From: Planctomycetota bacterium
GTDB taxonomy: Bacteria; Planctomycetota; Phycisphaerae; Phycisphaerales; SM1A02
Length of the DNA: 64,000 nucleotides
Assembly (NCBI GenBank): GCA_027622195.1
Contig: JAQBZO010000002.1
Span: 1 to 64,000 of the forward strand
Direction of reading: 5' to 3'
In this document: positions 53,703 through 62,468 of the stretch, piece after piece
How positions within the stretch are numbered: position 1 is the first letter of the stretch
How the letters are laid out: each line of letters opens with the position of its first letter
Position numbers and translations under genes: made by a program
Notes under the pieces: generated by a model
Databases searched by the model: none
Seen by the model: the letters and a program-made list of their open reading frames with translations, nothing else
Told to the model about the DNA's origin: nothing

Positions 53703-54393
53703 GTTCTCTATTCTGTGGAAGATCGTTCACACCAGCGATACCAAAGGTGCGAAGAAACTCTTGTGTTGTTCCATACAACATCGGACGACCCACCTCTTCG
53801 GCCCGTCCAGTGATGCGAACGAGTCGTCGATCCATCAGCGATCTCAATACTTCGCCGCACGCGACTCCACGAATCGATTCGATGTCTGAACGAAGGATCG
53901 GTTGTCGATACGCGACAATCGCGAGTGTCTCAAGCGAAGCTTGCGAAAACTTTTGTTGCTCACGCGCTCCACGAAGTTTTTCGAGCAGCGGCGCGAACGT
54001 GGGGAGGGTCATGATCTGTCGTCCGCCCGCAACACTCTCGATACGAAATGCGCGTCCTTGCGACGCGTAACTGGCGTTGAGTCGATCGATCGCATCACGC
54101 ACTTCTTGCACAGAAGAATGGCGAGCCGCATTGGCTGGTGATTTTGTCCCATCGCGAGGATTGGTGGTGTTCGCGACTTCTGGGATCGACTCCGCCGCCT
54201 CAGACAATGCGGCGCGCAACTGCGCACTCGGTGCCACGATGAGTCCAAGGACCTCTGCAAGTCGGTTCTCCGAGATCGGTCGATCCACGGCGAGAAGGAG
54301 TGCCTCGATGCGCACATCCAAAGGAGAATCTGCACAGGGCACAGCAGAGAGACTGCTTTTTGAATCTGGTGTTGTTGTTTCGCGCGTCACCAC
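53689..54393 (-). CDS. scpB: Segregation and condensation protein B (ScpB)
   Basis: This 234-aa winged-helix protein forms, with SMC and ScpA, the chromosome condensation complex. Family segments are [21 protein letters not shown] near the N terminus, and in the second winged helix [21 protein letters not shown], then [19 protein letters not shown] and [13 protein letters not shown]. An acidic/Asn-rich linker interrupts the first domain. The start codon is GTG 54393, 9 bp after the atpC stop, so the two are co-transcribed. ScpA is not in the window. Confidence 0.93.
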   Translation of the reverse strand: MVTRETTTPDSKSSLSAVPCADSPLDVRIEALLLAVDRPISENRLAEVLGLIVAPSAQLRAALSEAAESIPEVANTTNPRDGTKSPANAARHSSVQEVRDAIDRLNASYASQGRAFRIESVAGGRQIMTLPTFAPLLEKLRGAREQQKFSQASLETLAIVAYRQPILRSDIESIRGVACGEVLRSLMDRRLVRITGRAEEVGRPMLYGTTQEFLRTFGIAGVNDLPQNRELKPA

Positions 54394-54402
54394 GGCGCAG
54401 TT

Positions 54403-54819
54403 TTAGCCGCGAGAAGCCGCGAGCGCCAACTTGACGCGTCCGATTTGCTGCTGCACCTCGAGCGCCTCGCGCTGGACGAGCGAAAGCGGCCGCTCATTGG
54501 TGGCGTTGACCTTCGCGTTCGCCGCATCAAGGGCGTCCTGCGCATCCTTGCCGACGATCTCTTCCGCAGCGGTGGCGGCATCGACCAAGAGAGTCAGCGC
54601 GTTGTTTTGCAACTGCGCGAACCCGCCATCCACCGCGAAAAAGCGGCTGCCAGAGGCGGTGTCGACGCGCGTGACGCCCACTCCGAGTTTGGCGAGGAAT
54701 GGACTTCCGCCCGCCATCACTCCGTACTGTCCATCCCATGATTGGAACGAAACATAAGTCGCCTCCTCATTGAGAAGTTCGGCGGCGGGAGAAACGATTG
54801 AGCAGCGGAGTTGAGCCAT
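54403..54819 (-). CDS. atpC: F1Fo ATP synthase epsilon subunit
   Basis: This 138-aa protein has the N-terminal beta sandwich (CSIVSPAAELLNEEATYVSF, PFLAKLGVGVTRV, FFAVDGGFAQLQNNALTLLV) and the C-terminal helix pair of the epsilon subunit, which regulates ATP hydrolysis in the F1 head. ATG 54819 (MAQLRCS) is chosen; the ORF to 54873 has no family match. No other atp genes are nearby, so this subunit is detached from the usual atp operon and co-transcribed with scpB. Confidence 0.92.
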   Translation of the reverse strand: MAQLRCSIVSPAAELLNEEATYVSFQSWDGQYGVMAGGSPFLAKLGVGVTRVDTASGSRFFAVDGGFAQLQNNALTLLVDAATAAEEIVGKDAQDALDAANAKVNATNERPLSLVQREALEVQQQIGRVKLALAASRG

Positions 54820-54878
54820 GGTGGATCCCGTTTGGGAGGGTGAAGATTGTACACTGACCTTGCGCAGGGGCACCGCTC

Positions 54879-55517
54879 ATGAAAAAATTCCTCGTTCGAT
54901 CGCCAGAAGGTGTCATCATTGGTCCATTTACCGTTGATGAGGTCATCGCACTCGCCCATTCGGGTCGCATTTCGCGCGATTGCCATCTTCAAGAGGTCGG
55001 TGGATCTTCGTGGACTTCGGCCTCGCGCGTTCGTGGTATCCGCGAGGTTTTTGCAATATCAACTCCGCTGCCCCCGATTCCGCCAGAGCCGATCGTGCTC
55101 GCTGCGCTGAAACCAATCGAAACGGAAGAAGTCGAACGGGATCAACACCCACCCATCCCAGAAGATCAGCCGAAGCCCACCCGCATGGGTGTCGCGGATC
55201 GAATCTTGCGCGGAGCGTTCGGAATTGCGCGTGGGGTTTCAGTCTTCGTCATCTTGCTGTGCGTCTTGACCATCGTTGTTGGAGGCGGCGTGGTCGCCGT
55301 CTGTACCGTTCTCCCAGATCCAACCTTAGTGTTGACTCACTTGATGAACGACCCAATGATGGCCGACTTCTATGCCAATCGTCTTGCACTCATCGCTCTC
55401 GCCATGGCCGCCGTGTGGATGGCAATTCCCACGCTGATTGCGTTCGTCGCCCTTGCGCTCCTCATTCAGATTGAGCGCAACACGCGCGTCCGCGACCCTC
55501 GCACTTTAGAAGAGTAA
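54879..55517 (+). CDS. GYF_2-like domain membrane protein
   Basis: This 212-aa protein has residues 1-60 (KKFLVRSPEGVIIGPFTVDE, ALAHSGRISRDC) matching the GYF_2/'W-x-x-x-x-G-P-x-S' type domain seen in many planctomycete membrane proteins. A Pro-rich linker and two hydrophobic helices (VFVILLCVLTIVVGGGVVAV and the region ending TLIAFVALALLIQIE) follow. It probably lies in the inner membrane with the GYF-like domain in the cytoplasm; the partner is unknown. It is divergent from atpC; a TGTACA-containing region lies between. Confidence 0.7.
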   Translation: MKKFLVRSPEGVIIGPFTVDEVIALAHSGRISRDCHLQEVGGSSWTSASRVRGIREVFAISTPLPPIPPEPIVLAALKPIETEEVERDQHPPIPEDQPKPTRMGVADRILRGAFGIARGVSVFVILLCVLTIVVGGGVVAVCTVLPDPTLVLTHLMNDPMMADFYANRLALIALAMAAVWMAIPTLIAFVALALLIQIERNTRVRDPRTLEE

Positions 55518-55524
55518 GAATCTC

Positions 55525-56034
55525 TCAGCGTCTCGGTACTCCCCACCTTGCGAGACTTGAGTTGGTGTATCTGGAATCGTCGGTGACTTCCTTCACCATC
55601 ACATCAACAAGCCATGATGGAAGTTCAACCTCGGTGTCGATGGTTGGAAGTTCGATCTCGGCGAGCACGATGGGTAGGTCAAGAAACTGATCGACTTCCC
55701 AGACGAGTCCTCGATCGCATGGGACAAACCACCTCGTCTTATGCACCCGCGCCCCACTGGTGGTCGGCCAAGCGGTGTTGAATCGATCCGCATCAATCTG
55801 CTCTTCGATCTCTTCGCGCACTCGTCCGACGCCGCGCTTGATCGTGTTCCAGTATTCGACGCGTCCATCAGAATGGGTCACTCTGCGAACGCGACCGACG
55901 AGTCCAGCCTCGGCTTCGCGTCCTTGCGCGATATACCCCTGCTCAAACTCCATGTGCTCTGTATCGCGGGGAAGCGCGGCCATCTCTCTGCACAACCACA
56001 CCCGTTCAATTTCGATGCCATCGGTGCGCTTCAT
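55525..56034 (-). CDS. CYTH domain protein (triphosphate tunnel metalloenzyme-like)
   Basis: The 169-aa beta-barrel protein starts MKRTDGIEIERVWLC, matching the CYTH 'E-x-E-R-K/V-W' entry. EFEQGYIA, RVRRVTHSDG, YWNTIKRGVG, HKTRWFVP and VWEVDQFLDLP alternate charged strands lining the tunnel. Such enzymes hydrolyse inorganic or organic triphosphates. ATG 56034 overlaps the holB stop by ATGA; the longer ORF reading is not needed. A C-terminal SRYTNSSLA is also typical of bacterial CYTH proteins. Confidence 0.82.
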   Translation of the reverse strand: MKRTDGIEIERVWLCREMAALPRDTEHMEFEQGYIAQGREAEAGLVGRVRRVTHSDGRVEYWNTIKRGVGRVREEIEEQIDADRFNTAWPTTSGARVHKTRWFVPCDRGLVWEVDQFLDLPIVLAEIELPTIDTEVELPSWLVDVMVKEVTDDSRYTNSSLARWGVPRR

Positions 56035-57224
56035 GCGTCCACTGACTCGGTCGAGAGTGCTTCTTGCCATTCGCTCACAAGGTAGGTGAGTGCGTGCTTC
56101 AGATTGACATTCGCACTGACGACGCTTTCGACTTCGGCAATCACATCGATCACGCGAGTCCACCGCTCGAGATCTTCTCGCGGCTGCGCATCCGTCGCCG
56201 TCGCGCTCTGCGAGTGCATCTCTCGTCGAACTCTCTCGCTCAACATGTGGAGGATGATTTCAAGTCCACGACGATTCGCCGCCTCTTTGCTCGCGCGCGC
56301 ATCTCGCTTGACCGCGCGCTCTGCGTATTCACCGATCAGAACAGCCATTGTTTCTGCTGCGCCAGATGGCCAATGGCCCTTCGCAAGCGCGCTCCACATC
56401 GGATCCAGTTTGATCCACCAGCCATGAAGTCCCTCGTTCAGTGCCGTTAACGCCTGCCCAGGACTTCCTCCGCTATAGGGAATCGCCCAATCTCGTTCGG
56501 TTGGGTTGGCATCCGCAAGCCTGGCCTTCGACCATGTTTTCATTTCATCCTGTGTGAGCGGAGCGAACGAGAGTGATTGACAACGACTGCGAGTCGTCGG
56601 CAGCAGTCGATCGGCGTGCGAGGCAATCAAAAAGAACCACGTCTGCGGAGGAGGTTCCTCGAGGGTCTTCAAGAGCGCGTTTTGCCCTTCTGCATCGAGT
56701 AATTCGGCCTCATCGATGATGAAGACCTTGCCACCACCGCACCACGATGTACGAAACGCAGGAGCATCCATCACACGACCCTCGCTATCCACTCCGCCGA
56801 TCATGTGCTCGCGCAACAATCCGACGGGAATATTCAACTGCTTTCGATCACGCAGTGTTGCGTCCCGACTCGTCGCTGCAAGTTCCTTGTGGATGACGCG
56901 AACATCGGGATGCGTTCCAAGTCGAAGCAACTTCGCCGTGTTGCCATCGCGGCGTGGACTGAAATGCAACCACTCGTCGTTCGTCGTCGTGGGTTCAGTC
57001 AAGAGTGCGGCGAGGCGCATCGCGATCGTGCATTTTCCAATACCTGATGGTCCGTGGAAGATCCAAGCGTGCGCGAGGGTGGAGGCGGCTCCCGCGTGCG
57101 TCAATCGGCGAATGGACTCTTGGTGACCGAGGATCGTTCCGTCAATCGCGTCCCGCGCGAGTGAACCGATCGTCGAGTTTCCACTAGCCATCGGCTCGGT
57201 GCCTGATTCAACCCTGCGAGCCAT
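56031..57224 (-). CDS. holB: DNA polymerase III delta-prime subunit (HolB-like clamp-loader ATPase)
   Basis: The 397-aa AAA+ protein starts its fold at ILGHQESIRRLTHAGAASTLAHAW. Walker A reads GPSGIGKCT, and VFIIDEAELLDAEGQNALLK (Walker B/DEA) is followed by LEEPPPQTWFFLIASHADRLL and the sensor/SRC-like TTRSRCQ. The zinc-finger Cys set of E. coli delta-prime is not evident. The start codon overlaps the stop of the SPOR-like lipoprotein gene (TAATG), and the CYTH gene follows with ATGA. Internal ATG 57191 is possible. Confidence 0.88.
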   Translation of the reverse strand: MARRVESGTEPMASGNSTIGSLARDAIDGTILGHQESIRRLTHAGAASTLAHAWIFHGPSGIGKCTIAMRLAALLTEPTTTNDEWLHFSPRRDGNTAKLLRLGTHPDVRVIHKELAATSRDATLRDRKQLNIPVGLLREHMIGGVDSEGRVMDAPAFRTSWCGGGKVFIIDEAELLDAEGQNALLKTLEEPPPQTWFFLIASHADRLLPTTRSRCQSLSFAPLTQDEMKTWSKARLADANPTERDWAIPYSGGSPGQALTALNEGLHGWWIKLDPMWSALAKGHWPSGAAETMAVLIGEYAERAVKRDARASKEAANRRGLEIILHMLSERVRREMHSQSATATDAQPREDLERWTRVIDVIAEVESVVSANVNLKHALTYLVSEWQEALSTESVDA

Positions 57225-58492
57225 TAGCGGGGTACCTCAACCAGTCTCGGTGCTTGTGGTGAAAGTTTTTTGGGCTCACGCGGATCAAGTGCGATCAAGA
57301 ACTCTTCTCCGTTCACGAGGTGTTTTGGAAATCGCTTCATCACTGCGGTCACCTCGTCGCTGAAGAGTGTGCTTCGTGGATCGTACGCGTCGACGCCGTA
57401 CACGCCGACCGTCACCACACTCATCATGGGCGACTCGGTGTGCAGGTAAAAGGCTGGAAAACCCAGCGCGCGCAGTTCGCGGCAATACGATTCGGACTGT
57501 GTGCGAACCTGCGATGTGGTGATCTCGGTCGAATCGAAATCACTCCACACCGCAACTTGGATGGTGTACAAGGGGTTCACCTCTGAATAGCGCAAGCGAA
57601 GTTGTCTCACATCCCACGCGCCAATGCGTTCGCCATCCACCACACCCTTCATCGCCGTCAGCATGGCTCTTGGAAATGCAGGTTTTCCATCCACTTGAAT
57701 CGCCCTCACGCGGTTCAGCATCTCTTTCGCTTCGGGATCCGTCGCTTCGGCGAAGTGTCCTGCAAGAATGACACTTCCATTGGGCTTGCTGCGTACTGAG
57801 ATCTCGGTGATCGTGGGATAGGTGTCGATGATCTGCGCTGCGGCCGCATCCGCTACGGCTCGATTGCTGTCTCCGGAAAATGTGGCGAGCACGACTCCCC
57901 ATGGTTTGGTGGTGTCCGCCAAAGTTGCGGTACCGAAAGCGTTGTCTGGCACAGTCGCCGCATTGTTCTGGGGATCACCATCACCTGGGACGCTGGCAAG
58001 GTCTGGCCCCGCTGTTTTTCCATTCGCCGATTCACTCGATCGACCGACCGTTGTCGGATCAACGGCGAGTGGTCGCGCGGGTGGAGCGGACTTTGGAAAC
58101 GGTCGACGCTCCGGTGCAACAAGCGTCGTCAGTTCCAAGTCGGCGAGACGTGCTGGTGCGGATCCCGCGTAAGGAACATCATCCACCGAATAGATGGACT
58201 TCTCATTCGTTCGCGGCGCCGCCGCCTTGGACTTCTTGTTCGACTCTGGCTGGACCACCTTGGTCTTTGCATTGGGATCAGCCCTCGGAAGATTCGCGTT
58301 CAGTCCACTCGCGTACCTCGATGACGACTGCGATGGCGTGACATTCATCTGCACATCAGGATTCGTGAGGCGACTCTCGATTCCAGATGGGCTAGACCGC
58401 TCGTTGGTCTCGCATCCGCCCGCCAAGACGGCGAACGAGATGGCTCCGAAAAGGACGAGATGGCAACGTTGGCAGACCAATACACAAAACAA
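57224..58492 (-). CDS. SPOR-like lipoprotein of unknown function
   Basis: This predicted lipoprotein is about 422 aa. A hydrophobic signal ends at the lipobox LAGGC. A long Pro/Ser/Ala-rich linker leads to two domains that look like SPOR repeats: KPWGVVLATFSGDSNRAVAD and PLYTIQVAVWSDF with CRELRALGFPAFYLHTES. SPOR domains bind peptidoglycan stripped of stem peptides; the match is weak. The ORF extends to 58633, but the extra part crosses an AT-rich promoter-like stretch, so a TTG at 58492 or 58480 is the likely start. It is the first gene of an operon with holB and the CYTH gene. Confidence 0.65.
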   Translation of the reverse strand: MFCVLVCQRCHLVLFGAISFAVLAGGCETNERSSPSGIESRLTNPDVQMNVTPSQSSSRYASGLNANLPRADPNAKTKVVQPESNKKSKAAAPRTNEKSIYSVDDVPYAGSAPARLADLELTTLVAPERRPFPKSAPPARPLAVDPTTVGRSSESANGKTAGPDLASVPGDGDPQNNAATVPDNAFGTATLADTTKPWGVVLATFSGDSNRAVADAAAAQIIDTYPTITEISVRSKPNGSVILAGHFAEATDPEAKEMLNRVRAIQVDGKPAFPRAMLTAMKGVVDGERIGAWDVRQLRLRYSEVNPLYTIQVAVWSDFDSTEITTSQVRTQSESYCRELRALGFPAFYLHTESPMMSVVTVGVYGVDAYDPRSTLFSDEVTAVMKRFPKHLVNGEEFLIALDPREPKKLSPQAPRLVEVPR

Positions 58493-58874
58493 CCTACCAA
58501 CTCTGAGGTGTTGAGTGGAATAGTATGCAAGATTCGTGTGTTTTATTGTTATATATGCAATTTTTATTGCATTCCTCAAAGAGTGCTCAATTCCTGCTGG
58601 GCAACCGGATTCCGAGTCGGGCACTCTCTCCAATCACCCCTTGTTTCCTCGCAAAAAACGGCTGTGTACATGTTGTGGAAACATCGTCAAAAAGCCTCAA
58701 GTTGAGACGGTTGGTCCGACGATGAGAATCTTTGCGTTTCCTCCACAACGGAGAGTGGATTGAGCGGGCTTAGGCACCATACTGTGAGGTGACCGAAGGC
58801 TCCAGACGGACCGTGCGGATCGGTTCGAGTCACACTCTTCGCGTGGCATAGACGCTCGAAAAAAGGATGGCGTC
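58493..58874. other. Non-coding, partly AT-rich intergenic region
   Basis: About 380 bp lie between the divergent SPOR-like lipoprotein and FlgM-like genes. 58525-58570 is strongly AT-rich compared with the rest of the window, and TACTAT on the minus strand could be a -10 for the lipoprotein operon. From 58640 to 58870 I see short self-complementary pieces but no structure I can assign. AAAAGGA before 58875 is the ribosome-binding site of the next gene. Confidence 0.45.
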
Positions 58875-59138
58875 ATGCCACATGTCTTGGACTCAGCGCA
58901 CATTCAAGAATCAATCATGAGCAAGTCTCAGGATGGCACAGATGGATCGGCCAAGCGACGCGAGCGCGCGCGTGATCCGCAGTCGAAGCAGATTGATGCG
59001 CTGAAAGCGATGCCCGATGTTCGGCTGGACCGAATCGAGGCGATGAAGCGCGCAATAACGAACGGTGAGTTCGACACTCCGGAACGATTACAGACCGCGA
59101 TTCGTCGAATGATTGATGAATTGCATCGATCTGAGTGA
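58875..59138 (+). CDS. FlgM-like anti-sigma-28 factor candidate
   Basis: The protein is 87 aa with a disordered, charged N-terminal half and a C-terminal helical part, RLDRIEAMKRAITNGEFDTP then RLQTAIRRMIDEL. This resembles the FlgM core 'R-x-x-x-V-x-x-L-K-x-x-I-x-x-G-x-Y' that binds sigma-28 (FliA). A good ribosome-binding site, AAAAGGATGG, precedes the ATG. No flagellar gene is near, so the flagellar role is only inferred. Confidence 0.65.
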   Translation: MPHVLDSAHIQESIMSKSQDGTDGSAKRRERARDPQSKQIDALKAMPDVRLDRIEAMKRAITNGEFDTPERLQTAIRRMIDELHRSE

Positions 59139-59183
59139 GATCGTTTTCTCGGTCGCCCATTCCATCCTGTCTAGACTAGGTGC

Positions 59184-62100
59184 ATGATTCGCATCCCATT
59201 GACCATCGGCTGCTGGACGCTCATTTTCTCGGTGGGACTCCAAGTCGCTACTTCGCAAGGCACCGACGTGGTCACGACGGGCCCACATGGACAAACGAAT
59301 GGACTCACCGAGGCCACCATTCGATGGGATTGTTTTGAACATGCTCGCGTCGTCGTCCGCCCTGGCACCGTGATTGAGAATGCAACGGTCATTTTGCGTG
59401 ACGGGTGGATCGATGCGGTGGGCGTTGGCATCCCCGCCCCCACAGGTGCCACACTGCACGACGCGACAGGCAAGACGATCTACGCAGGGTTGATCGACAT
59501 TGCTATCCCCGTCTCCACTGCCGCGGCGGCATCGCAGGCGGCGAGTACTCCTGGAGCGCATTGGAATCCACGCGTGACGCCGCAAGTGCGAGCCGCACTG
59601 GCTGCCCCGCTCGACGCTGCTGTGAAGAAGGAACTTCGTGCACTTGGATTCACTGCCGCATTCGTGCGTCCAGACAGTGGCATGTTTCGTGGAACAAGTG
59701 CCCTCCAACTGCTGGATGAAACATCCACCCGTTCATGGAAGGTGGACCGTGAATCAGGATCGAGCATCGCTCTGGAAGTTGGTGAGTTTGAGTGGGGACC
59801 CGATGCGGATGCAAAGATGCGAACGATTTCGTTTCCTGGATCTCAGATGGGAGCCGTCGCACTGATTCGACAGACACTCAGCGATGCGGCGTGGGGCATG
59901 ACGGCCAATGCGCTCTGGCAATCGAATCCGCAGGGAGACACTCCACCCGATGTAGATGCCGCGTTGCGCGCGCTCACTCCACTCGTGAAGAAAGAGTCCA
60001 CTGCTTGGCTTCACACGAAGAATGAACAGCAATTGTTGAGGCTTGCGCGGTTGATGAATGAGGCTGGAGTCAAGGCGGCCGTCATCGGTTCTGGACTTGA
60101 GTTTCGTCGAATTGGCGAAGTCAGCGCGACGGGACTCGACATCGTGATTCCTCTCACCTTTCCAAAAGTTCCTGAAGTGGCCGATCCTCGCGAGGCCGAA
60201 CAAGTTTCGCTTGGAGAACTCAAGTCGTGGGCACTCGCTCCAGCGAATGCTGCTCTGCTGCGCCGCGCTGGTGTCGACATCGCGCTCACCTCGGCTGGAC
60301 TTGAAAACCGATCTCAGTTCGCCGAGCGTGTTCGAATGGCGCAAGAGGCTGGACTTTCGGAAGACGACACACTCGCCGCGCTCACGACTGAACCAGCGCG
60401 CATGGCATCGATCGACGACATCGTCGGCACCGTCGAGGCTGGCAAGATGGCGAACCTCATCGTGACGGATGGTGGCAATCTCTTCGGACCCAAGACCAAG
60501 ATTCGCGAAGTGTGGATTGCAGGCGAGCGACACCTCGTCAATCCAGAGCCAACATTGGGATTGGACGGCGCGTGCGTTGCCCAACTTCCGAGCGGTGACT
60601 CGCGTGATTGCACCATCGATGCGAGCGCGTCGACGATTTCATTCACTCTTCCACTTCCCGAAGAGGATCCTGCTGTCGTAGCAGAGGGTGCCGTGGTTCC
60701 TGTGAAGAAGAACCCGAAGAAAATCGCGGCCACACAAGTCAAAGTGAATGGATCTCGCATTTCGTTTGTGGTCGCCGCCGAAGCTCTTGGACTTCCAGAG
60801 AGTCAAGCTGCCGCATCGTCTCTCGTTCGCTGCGCGGGAAGCGTGGACGGCGGCGTGCTCTATGTCACTGGATTGACCATCGGTGGATCTCCTGTTTCTT
60901 TTCAGGTGTCGAAGGCTGTCGACGACAAGGCTGCCACAACAACAGACGAAGAGAAGAAGGACAAACCTCTCCTCGCGATTGATCCCGCAATGGTTCCACT
61001 CACCACGCCAATGGGTGCATTCGGACGCGAGGCTTCTCCTCTCGCACAGTCTGTCGTTTTTCGTGGAGCCACCATTTGGACGAGTGGACCTCTGGGCATT
61101 CTCGAGGATGCGGATCTCTTTGTTTCAAACGGCAAAGTCGTTGCTGTGGGATGCGACCTCGTGACTCCTGGTGCAACGGAAGTCGACGCAACAGGGAAAC
61201 ACATCACCGCCGGAATGGTCGACTGTCACAGTCACACCGGTATCGACGGCGGAGTCAACGAGTTCACACAGGCGTGCTCTGCCGAAGTGCGCGTTGGAGA
61301 TGTCATCGACCCTGATGACATCAATTGGTATCGCCAACTCGCTGGAGGACTCACCGCTGCCAATCAACTGCACGGCAGCGCGAATCCAATCGGCGGACAA
61401 AACAGCGTTGTCAAAGCCCGCTGGGGACTCAGCAGCGACGCGTTCATGTGCGATGGTGCCAAGCCGGGAATGAAGTGGGCGCTTGGTGAAAATGTCGTTC
61501 GACCTGAACGTCGTTATCCCGATACTCGCATGGGTGTCGAAACATTCTTGCGTGATCGACTCACCGCGGCAAGGCACTACCTCGAAGCGATGGACGCGTG
61601 GCGTGCCAACAGTGGCGCTCGTTCGTCGACCGACATTGCTCCACGGCGTGATCTAGAACTGGAAGCACTCGGGCAGATTCTCAAGGGGGAACGAATCGTC
61701 CACTGCCATTCGTATCGGCAGGATGAAATCCTCATGCTGCTGCGGCTCGCTGAAGAGTTTCACTTCAAGATCGGCACGCTTCAACATGTTCTCGAGGGGT
61801 ACAAGATTGCTGAAGCCATCGCTGAGCACGGAGCAGGAGCGAGTTGTTTCAGCGATTGGTGGGCGTACAAAATCGAAGTGATGGATGCGATCCCCTATGC
61901 GGGAGCGATGATGCATGATGTGGGAGTCCTCGTGAGTTTCAACAGCGACTCGAACGAGATGGCGAGAAGGCTCAATCTTGAAGCAGCCAAGGCGGTGCGG
62001 TATGGGGGAATCGATCCATCCGAGGCGCTCAAGTTCACCACTGTGAATCCAGCCATTCAACTTGGAATTGGAGATCGAACAGGCAGTCTTGAACCCGGCA

Positions 62101-62468
62101 AAGATGCCGACCTCGTGGTGTGGAGCGGAGATCCACTCTCGAACTTTTCAAAGTGTGAATCGACTTGGATTGACGGTGCCTGTTACTTCGATCTTGCGTC
62201 AGACCTCGCCATGCGCGCGCGCGACGCATCCCTTCGCACCACACTGATCGCCGCAGCGATTTCGTCGTCGTCCAGTGGAGGCCCAGTAAAAGATGGAGCA
62301 TCAACCGATCGTCCACGGCGCGGTCGACGTGGAGGCGACAGCGCTCCAACAGGCGCTCCGACTCTCCTCTCTCGTTTGCTCGACGAGAGTGACCACATCC
62401 CACTCGAGGCATGGCGGAGTGGATTCGGTCCAAATGAAATGATGCCCACTCAGTGTGGTTGCCAATGA
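59184..62468 (+). CDS. Secreted two-part amidohydrolase (imidazolonepropionase-like)
   Basis: This 1094-aa exported protein has a signal peptide (LTIGCWTLIFSVGLQVATS). The N-terminal half looks like a decayed amidohydrolase: entry strand ATVILRDGWIDAVGVGI and exit EAGKMANLIVTDGGN, but IYAGLIDIAIPVS lacks the HxH ligands. The C-terminal half (~610-1060) is complete: MVDCHSHTGIDGG, HCHSYRQDE, LQHVLEGYK and FNSDSNEMARR hold the metal ligands, then EPGKDADLVVWSGDPLS. TAGACT ends exactly 6 nt before the ATG and no ribosome-binding site is seen. It is translationally coupled (ATGA) to a second amidohydrolase. The substrate is unknown; related planctomycete proteins are unstudied. Confidence 0.85.
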   Translation: MIRIPLTIGCWTLIFSVGLQVATSQGTDVVTTGPHGQTNGLTEATIRWDCFEHARVVVRPGTVIENATVILRDGWIDAVGVGIPAPTGATLHDATGKTIYAGLIDIAIPVSTAAAASQAASTPGAHWNPRVTPQVRAALAAPLDAAVKKELRALGFTAAFVRPDSGMFRGTSALQLLDETSTRSWKVDRESGSSIALEVGEFEWGPDADAKMRTISFPGSQMGAVALIRQTLSDAAWGMTANALWQSNPQGDTPPDVDAALRALTPLVKKESTAWLHTKNEQQLLRLARLMNEAGVKAAVIGSGLEFRRIGEVSATGLDIVIPLTFPKVPEVADPREAEQVSLGELKSWALAPANAALLRRAGVDIALTSAGLENRSQFAERVRMAQEAGLSEDDTLAALTTEPARMASIDDIVGTVEAGKMANLIVTDGGNLFGPKTKIREVWIAGERHLVNPEPTLGLDGACVAQLPSGDSRDCTIDASASTISFTLPLPEEDPAVVAEGAVVPVKKNPKKIAATQVKVNGSRISFVVAAEALGLPESQAAASSLVRCAGSVDGGVLYVTGLTIGGSPVSFQVSKAVDDKAATTTDEEKKDKPLLAIDPAMVPLTTPMGAFGREASPLAQSVVFRGATIWTSGPLGILEDADLFVSNGKVVAVGCDLVTPGATEVDATGKHITAGMVDCHSHTGIDGGVNEFTQACSAEVRVGDVIDPDDINWYRQLAGGLTAANQLHGSANPIGGQNSVVKARWGLSSDAFMCDGAKPGMKWALGENVVRPERRYPDTRMGVETFLRDRLTAARHYLEAMDAWRANSGARSSTDIAPRRDLELEALGQILKGERIVHCHSYRQDEILMLLRLAEEFHFKIGTLQHVLEGYKIAEAIAEHGAGASCFSDWWAYKIEVMDAIPYAGAMMHDVGVLVSFNSDSNEMARRLNLEAAKAVRYGGIDPSEALKFTTVNPAIQLGIGDRTGSLEPGKDADLVVWSGDPLSNFSKCESTWIDGACYFDLASDLAMRARDASLRTTLIAAAISSSSSGGPVKDGASTDRPRRGRRGGDSAPTGAPTLLSRLLDESDHIPLEAWRSGFGPNEMMPTQCGCQ

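Noticed and set aside
58640-58874. Structured RNA (SRP or 6S type) in the intergenic region
   Set aside because: Some self-complementary pieces exist, but neither the SRP core motif nor a 6S-like open bubble could be matched.
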